Assembly: GCF_000014865.1 (NCBI RefSeq)
Contig: NC_008576.1
Location: 2,509,501 to 2,573,500 of the forward strand
DNA length: 64,000 nucleotides
Source of the DNA: Magnetococcus marinus MC-1
GTDB lineage: Bacteria; Pseudomonadota; Magnetococcia; Magnetococcales; Magnetococcaceae
Direction: 5' to 3'
Shown: positions 58,118 through 64,000 of the stretch, piece after piece
How positions within the stretch are numbered: the stretch's first letter is position 1
Layout: each line of letters starts with the position of its first letter
Translations under genes and position numbers: made by a program
The notes under the pieces: model-generated
Seen by the model: the letters and a program-made list of their open reading frames with translations, nothing else
Told to the model about the DNA's origin: nothing
The model's database searches: none

Positions 58118-59305
58118 TTACAGGTTTTTTTCCGTTACCATTCTAAGGTTATCCAATTTTAAGGCCGAAGCAACATGCTGTAGCGCTTTGTGGGCCGCCT
58201 GCGCTGCCATTGGCCCCAAATACAGACGCATCAGCTGTCCCTTGTAATAGTCCCGCTCGACAAAGTGGTCGGGGCTAATGGCCAGCAAATTACTCACCTG
58301 CAATTTCATGCTGGTCATGGCCTGCACGTCGCTAAAACTCCCCAAATAGATCAGTCGCATGGCTTGATCGCCCTGCACGCGTTGGGTACGAATAATGGTA
58401 ATAGGCTGTAGCTTGAGCGTGCTCTTTTCAACCTTGGCAACGGCTGCCGTTGGCTGTGCGGTTAGGCTCTGGGAGGCCACACTAACAACCGGCTGAGCCG
58501 AGCCAAGCCACGCAGGCAAATAATAGGTCTGCATGGGAATCTGCTTAGCATCGCCTACCCTCTCTTCACGGCTATTGCTTGGCGCAGTAAGCGCCGCAAC
58601 CTGCTTAGCATCGCCTACCCTCTCTTCACGGCTATTGCTTGGCGCGGTGGCTTGGTCAAGATCGTCGGTCTCGGCCTCTGTTGGCATGTGCCCTGGCTCT
58701 GCGTGCTGTGGGAGGGCGGGCATGGTTATACCCGTGGGAATGCTTGGTTGCTCCGGGGCCACCAGCGTAGGCTCTGTTGCGGCGTTGTCACGGACAAACA
58801 GCGCCATATCCATCTGGTTATGCTGCAACCATGCTTGGTTGGCATCCTTCTCCACGGGTACCGCCATATTGAGCGCGCCACAATAAATGGCAAAACGCTG
58901 CTTCATCTCCTGCATCTCTTGCTGGGCATTTTGGTAGGCTTGATGGGTGCTATTTAGATACTGCTCCGATAAAACACGGGCCTCTTCCAACACCTTAAAG
59001 AGCGCGGCAGACGGCACCCCTTGAAGCTGCAAGGCGTTAACTTGCCCGTCAATTCCCTTTAAATGTTGCTGAGCTTGTTGGCGTTGCTGTTGGAGTTCGG
59101 CGACACGTTTTTCATGATTCCCCAAAACTTGACGCCCCTCCTTACACTCCAACTGCTGCTGGATTTGAGCGGGGAAAAAGGAGGCTAAGGCTTGGTTCAC
59201 GGGATTTTCAAGCGCACCCGCAGGGGCGCTCCAACCCACCAGCAGCGTCAAGAGAGCCCACCGTAGCCAGATCCAACTCTGCTGTTTATCCCTACCCCGT
59301 TCCAT
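58118..59305 (-). CDS. Exported coiled-coil protein with SPOR-like end
   Basis: The 395-aa protein has a signal peptide (residues 12-32, ALLTLLVGWSAPAGA). A long helix follows (residues 60-130, Gln/Leu-rich coiled coil), then a Pro/Thr-rich low-complexity middle. The C-terminal 75 residues (QAMRLIYLGSFSDVQAMTSMKLQVSNLLAISPDHFVERDYYKGQLMRLYLGPM) look like an SPOR peptidoglycan-binding domain. It would act in the periplasm. A 45-bp exact duplication is embedded in its middle. Confidence 0.7.
   Translation of the reverse strand: MERGRDKQQSWIWLRWALLTLLVGWSAPAGALENPVNQALASFFPAQIQQQLECKEGRQVLGNHEKRVAELQQQRQQAQQHLKGIDGQVNALQLQGVPSAALFKVLEEARVLSEQYLNSTHQAYQNAQQEMQEMKQRFAIYCGALNMAVPVEKDANQAWLQHNQMDMALFVRDNAATEPTLVAPEQPSIPTGITMPALPQHAEPGHMPTEAETDDLDQATAPSNSREERVGDAKQVAALTAPSNSREERVGDAKQIPMQTYYLPAWLGSAQPVVSVASQSLTAQPTAAVAKVEKSTLKLQPITIIRTQRVQGDQAMRLIYLGSFSDVQAMTSMKLQVSNLLAISPDHFVERDYYKGQLMRLYLGPMAAQAAHKALQHVASALKLDNLRMVTEKNL
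58541..58645. repeat. Exact 45-bp direct repeat in the SPOR-like gene
   Basis: Positions 58541-58585 and 58601-58645 are identical, separated by 15 bp. The first base after each copy differs. Both copies are in frame and encode APSNSREERVGDAKQ, so each adds the same peptide to the linker. Confidence 0.85.
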
Positions 59306-59721
59306 GGGGACCTCCCGCTTAACGACTCAATGTGTGTCCTACATGGCTGCCCGCAGGCTTGTTTAAAGCGCTTTTTGCCCTCAGCAGAGCCTTTCTTTAT
59401 ATTCTTGATTCTACGCAGCCTATATTTTTATGCACGCACTGCGCCAAAAGAATTTTTTACACATCATATCATTTAGTTATGATTTTTTAATACCGACTAT
59501 CCAGCACCTAACCAAGGGTCGGGCAAGAGGGGCAATCATGCATCCATAAAGGCTAGCTGTGGAAAGGCCTGGCAGCGCATGACGGGGGAGGCTCTACCAA
59601 GTGAAACATTGGTAAACAGGGGGATTGAGCCTATGGAAGGGGCATGGAACTTGCTGCTCTAATCTCCAAGGCTAGCTGGCCTTACTTGTAACACGATGCG
59701 CACCCCTAAAGGAGAAGTGCC
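59306..59721. other. Intergenic region with a nested hairpin
   Basis: This 416-bp gap holds an A+T-rich stretch (59390-59500) and two AAGGCTAGCTG copies (59547, 59668). A nested stem, AGGCTC (59589-59594) with GAGCCT (59627-59632), encloses ACCAA/TTGGT (59596-59600/59609-59613). It may be the leader of the small gene at 59722. No known riboswitch class is recognised. Confidence 0.4.
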
Positions 59722-59943
59722 ATGGCAGGCATAGAATCCATTACCCTGACCCAAGAAGAACTTTCGCTCCTGAACCAGGCCAAACATCATCTCAACCGGG
59801 TTCTCAACTTACTCAACACCATGGATGGTGCCGCTGTTTCGGCCCATACCGTCGGCGGTCTTGCTGTCCACATTCAAGAGACCGTTGCGCAAATGGACCG
59901 CGTGCTGGATCGACCCAGCCTTAGCGCATCCATGCCCCAATAG
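59722..59943 (+). CDS. Small helical protein, unknown
   Basis: The 73-aa protein (AAAGGAG upstream) is mostly one or two helices (TLTQEELSLLNQAKHHLNRVLNLLNTMDG and GGLAVHIQETVAQMDRVLDR). No family is recognised. It is flanked by a structured gap and a strong hairpin, so it forms a single-gene unit. Confidence 0.6.
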   Translation: MAGIESITLTQEELSLLNQAKHHLNRVLNLLNTMDGAAVSAHTVGGLAVHIQETVAQMDRVLDRPSLSASMPQ

Positions 59944-59949
59944 GCTACA

Positions 59950-59988
59950 CCCCCACCCAGGCAGCGACTTCCCCCGCCTGGGTGGGGG
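59950..59988 (+). terminator. Strong hairpin after the small gene
   Basis: A 13-bp perfect G+C-rich stem (CCCCCACCCAGGC at 59950-59962 with its complement at 59976-59988) lies 7 bp past the stop codon. No T-run follows, so it may be a Rho-dependent or stabilising structure rather than a standard terminator. Confidence 0.6.
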
Positions 59989-60130
59989 ATTGCAACCCTC
60001 AACCGTTTTGGTTACACCCACTCAGCCAACGCTTCTTGCACCGCAATCCTCTTGATAAAGCGACCCTTATTTTCTCCCCACCGAGGGGGCGCTCAGGCCA
60101 TTCCATCCGCCGTTTCGCGGGTATAAAGGG

Positions 60131-60943
60131 CTAGCCCAGTGTGGCGAAAATCACCACACCCAAAACCACCCGGTAGACCACAAAGGGGGTCATGGTCTGG
60201 CGCTTTAACCACGCCAGCAAGCCGTGAATGACCATATAAGCCGAGAGGCCAGAAACACAAAATCCCACCCCTAAAAAATAGAGCTCGTCCCCCTGCATGG
60301 GGTGTGCGAAAAGATCTTTAAGATCCAGCAGGGCCGCCAAAATCCCCACGGGGATCGCCATTAAAAACGAAAACCGTGCCGCAGCCTCGCGGGTAAGCCC
60401 CAGCATCAGACCCGCCGTCATGGTTACACCAGAGCGTGAAGTACCTGGGATCAGAGCAAAAGCCTGGGCAATACCGATGATGCCAACCTGCCGCCAGCTT
60501 AAAGCACTGCCATCATTGTTGCATCGACCTTGACGATCGGCCCACCACAGCAGCAAGCCAAACAGGATGGAGGTGGTGGCAATAATCATGGGATCCCGCG
60601 CCACGGTGGCCACCCAATCCTTACAGGCCAACCCCACCAGCCCGACGGGTATGGTCGCCAGTGCCAATTGGAGCACCAAGTGGCTTTCTGCATTGGCTTG
60701 ACGCCACGCCCTAGGCGCACATAGCAACCTCCAGCCCCCGCGCAACATCTGCCCCACCTCACGCCGAAAATAGAGCATGACGGCGGCCAATGAACCACTG
60801 TTGGCCGCAATATCAAAGACCAAACCCTGATCTTGCCAACCCAACAGATAGGGGGTCAAAATAAGATGGCCCGAAGAGCTGATGGGTAGGAATTCGGTTA
60901 TTCCCTGAATCAGCGCCAAAATGGCCGCATTAAAAAGATCCAT
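60131..60943 (-). CDS. uppP: Undecaprenyl-diphosphatase
   Basis: The 270-aa integral membrane enzyme recycles the lipid carrier of cell-wall synthesis. It shows ITEFLPISSSGHLIL near the N-terminus and ALIPGTSRSGVTMTAGLMLGLTREAAARFSFLMAIP, which hold the catalytic Glu, Ser and Arg residues of BacA/UppP. Eight hydrophobic segments are visible. Length is typical. Confidence 0.96.
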   Translation of the reverse strand: MDLFNAAILALIQGITEFLPISSSGHLILTPYLLGWQDQGLVFDIAANSGSLAAVMLYFRREVGQMLRGGWRLLCAPRAWRQANAESHLVLQLALATIPVGLVGLACKDWVATVARDPMIIATTSILFGLLLWWADRQGRCNNDGSALSWRQVGIIGIAQAFALIPGTSRSGVTMTAGLMLGLTREAAARFSFLMAIPVGILAALLDLKDLFAHPMQGDELYFLGVGFCVSGLSAYMVIHGLLAWLKRQTMTPFVVYRVVLGVVIFATLG

Positions 60944-61032
60944 ATTCCCTTCCTTATGCTAGAGCCTGTTGACCCCTGCCCATGGTGGGCTTAACATGGC
61001 AAATCGTTCAAAATATGCAAGGAGCTGAAACC

Positions 61033-61251
61033 ATGGCACAATTAACACTAGCCGTCGCGGGCATGACCTGCCAACACTGTGTAAAAGCCGTCACCCAGGT
61101 CGCCATGGGGGTGGATGGTGTTGTTGACTGCGACATTGATCTACAAGCGGCCACCGTCACCCTGACCTTAGCCGCTGATGCGGACACCGCCAACGTGGGT
61201 GAACGCGCCGCCAGCGCCATCCGTGCCGAAGGTTACCCCGTCGAAGCGTAA
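61033..61251 (+). CDS. Heavy-metal-associated (CopZ-like) protein
   Basis: The 72-aa HMA domain has the metal motif MTCQHC (GMTCQHCVKAV) near residue 11 and the ferredoxin-like pattern. It is likely a copper chaperone. No copper ATPase is adjacent, so its partner is elsewhere. It converges on truA, with a hairpin between. Confidence 0.9.
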   Translation: MAQLTLAVAGMTCQHCVKAVTQVAMGVDGVVDCDIDLQAATVTLTLAADADTANVGERAASAIRAEGYPVEA

Positions 61252-61264
61252 GCTTGGTTTATCA

Positions 61265-61324
61265 GGCATGCACAAGGACCAGCAGCGGCGCACCAGCGGT
61301 TGCCTGCTGGCCCTTGTACATGCC
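61265..61324 (-). repeat. 21-bp stem-loop between copZ-like and truA genes
   Basis: Arms 61265-61285 and 61304-61324 pair along all 21 positions except two. The two differences are A-C mismatches on the forward strand but G-U pairs on the reverse strand. The transcript reading out of truA would therefore form a full stem. No T-run follows. Confidence 0.65.
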
Positions 61325-61352
61325 ACGTCCACCCACCACTTTGTAAAGTGGG

Positions 61353-62165
61353 CTAAATCTTAGGGGTTATGGGAGGGCACGGCTCACCTTGGTCGCCGGG
61401 GTAGCAGATATGGGTTAAATAGAGCCCCCATGCCGGCGCCGTAGGCCCCGCCTGTACCCGATCCCTAGCCGCCAACAGCTCTGCCACCCGTGCCACGGGC
61501 CAATCCCCTTTCCCCACCAATACCAAGGTCCCAACTAAATTACGCACCATGTGTTGCAAAAAGGCATTGGCACCAATGCTTACCTGCCACTCATCACCCC
61601 TCTGCTGCCACTGGATCAAGCGCATAAATTTGACCGGGCTTTTCGATTGGCAACCCGCCGCCCGAAAGCTGCTAAAATCGTGGGTGCCCAACAGCAGGGC
61701 ACTGGCCTCTGCCAAACGCTCTGCATCCAACAAATAGGGATAGTGCCACACCCGACTGCGTTCCAAAGCTGGGGGAATTTTACGGGTGTTAATACGGTAA
61801 AGATATTGCCGATAATAGGCATCGTAGCGGGCATGAAAGCTCTCTGCCACCGGTTGGCAAGCCAATACCGCGATGCTGTGGGGGGTGCGCACATTGAGAA
61901 TACGTAGATAGGTCGCTGCATCCCGATGGGCCGGGGCGTCAAAATGGGCCACCTGACCGGTGGCGTGCACCCCAGCGTCGGTACGCCCAGAGCCATGTAC
62001 CCGAATGGGTTCGTTATGCAAAGGGGCCAGCGCCTGCTCTAGCGCCTGCTGGACCGAAGGCGCGTTTTGCTGCGATTGCCAACCGCTAAAGGCGCTGCCA
62101 TCAAACTCCACCGTTATACGAAACCGCTGCAATCCCACTTGCTTCAACCGCTTCCCCCCACTCAT
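61353..62165 (-). CDS. truA: tRNA pseudouridine synthase A
   Basis: This 270-aa enzyme modifies U38-U40 of the anticodon arm. It shows FRITVEFDGSAFSGWQSQ, the catalytic Asp in VHGSGRTDAGVHATGQVAHFD, HDFSSFRAAGCQSKSPV and FLQHMVRNLVGTLVLVGKG. Length and motifs are complete. Confidence 0.96.
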   Translation of the reverse strand: MSGGKRLKQVGLQRFRITVEFDGSAFSGWQSQQNAPSVQQALEQALAPLHNEPIRVHGSGRTDAGVHATGQVAHFDAPAHRDAATYLRILNVRTPHSIAVLACQPVAESFHARYDAYYRQYLYRINTRKIPPALERSRVWHYPYLLDAERLAEASALLLGTHDFSSFRAAGCQSKSPVKFMRLIQWQQRGDEWQVSIGANAFLQHMVRNLVGTLVLVGKGDWPVARVAELLAARDRVQAGPTAPAWGLYLTHICYPGDQGEPCPPITPKI

Positions 62166-62168
62166 CTA

Positions 62169-62203
62169 TAAAAAACGGCCCTTCCAATCCGGAAGAGCCG
62201 TCT
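62169..62203 (-). terminator. Terminator after the RnfH-like gene
   Basis: On the minus strand ACGGCTCTTCC pairs with GGAAGGGCCGT (one bulge) and is followed by TTTTTT at about 62169-62175. It lies between the RnfH-like and truA genes. Confidence 0.65.
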
Positions 62204-62229
62204 TATACGCTACCCCATAAGCCGGGTGA

Positions 62230-62727
62230 TCATGCATGCTCAGCCTTGTTAGCCGCATCTTTGGCTTTTTTGGCCGCGGCGGCTTTGGCCTTGATGGCGG
62301 CAATTTTGGCGGCTTTATCGTCGGCTGAGGCTGCCTCCGGTTGAGCATCCTCGCCCTTGGCGGCTTTGGCCGCTGCGGCCTTGGCTTTAATGGCCGCTAT
62401 CTTTGCCGCTTTATCTGCATCTCCTGCGGCAGCCTCGGCCCCTTGAGCAGGTTTTTCTGCCACGCTCTTGGCTGCGGGACGCTCTTTTTTCTTGGGCTTA
62501 CCTTTGGCTGGCCGGTAGATCTCGACCCGATCACCCTCTTCTAATACTTGATCATTCTCCACCAACTTGGCGTAGATACCCAGCTTTTGCTCGGCCAGAT
62601 TAATATCTGGAAACTTACTCAAAATACCCGAGCGCTCTACCGCCTGCTGAGCGGTGGTTCCCTCGGGAACCTCAAACTCTAGCAGCAATTGACGATTAGG
62701 TTGGGCATAGGTCACCGCAACACGCAT
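62230..62727 (-). CDS. RnfH/UPF0125-like protein with Lys/Ala-repeat tail
   Basis: The 165-aa protein has RnfH-type ubiquitin-like sequence at residues 1-75 (VAVTYAQPNRQLLLEFEVPEGTTAQQAVERSGIL, LGIYAKLVENDQVLEEGDRVEIYRP). RnfH proteins are normally about 90-110 aa. Here a tail of about 85 residues rich in Ala and Lys follows, with the block DKAAKIAAIKAKAAAAK present twice (about residues 104-120 and 137-153). The tail is histone H1-like and may bind nucleic acid. Confidence 0.85.
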   Translation of the reverse strand: MRVAVTYAQPNRQLLLEFEVPEGTTAQQAVERSGILSKFPDINLAEQKLGIYAKLVENDQVLEEGDRVEIYRPAKGKPKKKERPAAKSVAEKPAQGAEAAAGDADKAAKIAAIKAKAAAAKAAKGEDAQPEAASADDKAAKIAAIKAKAAAAKKAKDAANKAEHA

Positions 62728-62795
62728 GGTCGACTCCTCACAAATTGCATTACCATCATGCTGTCACACAACCCACATTAAGGTGTTATACTCAT

Positions 62796-62818
62796 GTACC
62801 ACCATGAAATGATGGTAC
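62796..62818. promoter_or_regulatory. Inverted repeat between rnfH-like and parA-like genes
   Basis: GTACCACCAT, three bases, ATGATGGTAC form 10-bp arms with one mismatch. A TATACT-like box lies just left at 62787-62793. It could be an operator for either divergent gene. Confidence 0.4.
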
Positions 62819-63001
62819 TGTGCCAGCTATGGTATGCTGTTCGATGGGTGGGATCACCCTGCCAAACACCTACAACAAACCGGATGCATCATAACCACTC
62901 TGTCAGACCCTTTCAACGGTTCTCTCATTGACTGTGCGCAAAGAGATAGCGAAAATGGGTCTCTTACATGCCACGGGCACCTAGGAAGGTCGAAGATTAA
63001 A

Positions 63002-63775
63002 ATGACAGTTTATGCGGTCTACAATATCAAAGGCGGTGTAGGAAAGACCACCAGCACGGTTAATCTTTCTTACCTCTCCGCGCGCCAAAATGATCCCACC
63101 CTCATTTGGGATCTCGACCCCCAGGCGGGCACCAGCTTTTATCTTGGCGTTAAGCCCAAGGTTAAAGGGGGTGGCCGTGGGTTGCTAGAGAACCGTCACG
63201 ACCTGGATGTACTGCTGCGCATGACCGGTTATCCCAACCTTGACCTACTGCCTGCGGATCTTTCCTACCGCCATTTTGATACCCTACTGAGCGAACAGCG
63301 TAAGCCGCTAGAGGGGATCAAGCGTGTACTCAAGCCCCTGCGCAAAGAGTATGAAAATATTTTTTTAGACTGCCCGCCCGGCCTGACCTTGCTTTCTGAA
63401 AGCATCTTTGAGGTGGCCGATGTGCTACTGGTACCGCTCATTCCCACCACCCTATCCCTGCGAGCCTACAATCGGTTGGTGCGTTTTCTGAGCAAGCAAG
63501 AGCACAAAAAAATGTTGCTACTGCCCTTCTTTAACCTCGTCAACCTAAACAAGCCCATCCATAAGGTGGTTAGCCAGACTGTGCCCAGCAAACATGCCAT
63601 CTTTTGCCGTCATTTTATTGAAGAGTCCAACTTGATCGAAGCCATGGGGGTTAAACGCGCCCCCGTCACCAGCTTTGCCAAGGGCACCCCCGACGCCACC
63701 CGCTATGAAGAGCTGTGGAACGAGGTGCAAAACCGTTATAAAAATCATACTAAGTGGCTTGGGAAAAACAGTTAG
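63002..63775 (+). CDS. ParA-family ATPase
   Basis: The 257-aa protein from the ATG at 63002 has the deviant Walker A NIKGGVGKTTSTVNL with the signature first Lys, a DLDPQAGTS motif and the IFLDCPPGL Walker B. It lacks a DNA-binding HTH. The long insertion-free C-terminus includes SNLIEAMGVKRAPVTSFAKGTPDATRYEELW. It is an orphan ParA-type protein (no ParB adjacent) that could position a cellular cargo. Confidence 0.92.
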   Translation: MTVYAVYNIKGGVGKTTSTVNLSYLSARQNDPTLIWDLDPQAGTSFYLGVKPKVKGGGRGLLENRHDLDVLLRMTGYPNLDLLPADLSYRHFDTLLSEQRKPLEGIKRVLKPLRKEYENIFLDCPPGLTLLSESIFEVADVLLVPLIPTTLSLRAYNRLVRFLSKQEHKKMLLLPFFNLVNLNKPIHKVVSQTVPSKHAIFCRHFIEESNLIEAMGVKRAPVTSFAKGTPDATRYEELWNEVQNRYKNHTKWLGKNS

Positions 63776-63940
63776 ACTAACTTGACACACAGCGTTTGCA
63801 AGGTTTTTACAAACACATCACACAGACATAGTGACATTAGTTTTTAAACTTGCACCCTCTGAGCGCATTGACGCATTTCGCCTAGCTGCGTATACTGGAA
63901 AAAATGGCCGATAATTAACCATATCACCGCTGGAGCTGCC

Positions 63941-64000
63941 ATGCCCTGTAATGGAGCGGGTACCTGTTGCATCGTGCAAAGTTTTCAGAGAATCATTAAT
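63941..64000 (+). CDS. Partial gene cut by the window end
   Basis: An ATG at 63941 with GGAGC 5 nt upstream opens a frame that stays open to the last base (20 codons). It begins MPCNGAGTCC, so is Cys-rich early. Nothing further can be said. Confidence 0.45.
   Translation, partial: MPCNGAGTCCIVQSFQRIIN

Overview
The window is mostly one large prophage, about 1-52.4 kb, with its left end outside the window. It is followed by a tRNA-Ala and about 11 kb of ordinary chromosome. The host looks like a Gram-negative proteobacterium with medium-high G+C (UppP, TruA, RnfH, a PAS histidine kinase/NarL-type regulator pair). A Magnetococcus-like host is my best guess. It rests partly on a CCT-N10-AGG dyad in front of the phage lexA-like gene, a LexA box I recall, without being able to check, for that lineage.

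Prophage late region (leftward, minus strand, about 29 to 0 kb): HNH nuclease, small terminase, ParB-methyltransferase fusion, HU, large terminase, gpW, lambda-type portal, S49 head protease/scaffold, gpD, gpE, attachment protein, tail terminator, tail tube, G/GT tail chaperone with a probable -1 frameshift, tape measure, then distal tail/baseplate genes. This is a lambda-plan siphovirus. Several forward-strand cargo genes are slotted into gene junctions of this leftward operon: a CheY-like receiver, a DUF4160/DUF2442-HTH pair, a ParDE pair, two genes with a shared DUF3489-like N-terminus and two small unknowns. At 0.3-2.9 kb the tail operon is interrupted by protein-quality-control genes (degP fragment, conserved membrane protein, Hsp20, HtpX-like M48 protease) lying between two diverged copies of one small tail gene.

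Lysis and DNA-handling genes fill 29.7-34.4 kb: gpZ-like protein, coiled-coil membrane protein, holin, M15 endolysin, a 40-aa membrane protein, secreted EndA nuclease, IHF-alpha-like and IHF-beta-like proteins, a sigma-region-4-like protein and a RuvC-like resolvase. Early replication/recombination genes follow (34.7-44.2 kb): primase-helicase beside an iteron-rich gap, Cas4/RecB-like exonuclease, Rha/ORF6N regulator, DEAD/DEAH helicase, HNH/AP2-like nuclease, SSB-like protein and Sak4-like recombinase. The control region (44.3-48.7 kb) holds a sigma-like gene and a four-gene operon: LexA-like repressor, two unrecognised proteins, UmuD-like protein. A matched 45-bp element lies at each outer edge of this region, facing outward. 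A rightward operon (48.7-51.5 kb) encodes a TSCPD protein, two small proteins including DUF2924, a large serine integrase and a partner protein. A PIN/NYN nuclease and a GAGGTCGG-repeat region close the prophage.

Chromosomal part (52.9-64 kb): tRNA-Ala(CGC); a PstS-like binding protein, sensor kinase and response regulator operon; a STAS protein; an exported SPOR-like protein; a small unknown; UppP; a CopZ-like metal-binding protein; TruA; RnfH with a Lys/Ala tail; a ParA-type ATPase; and a gene cut by the window end.
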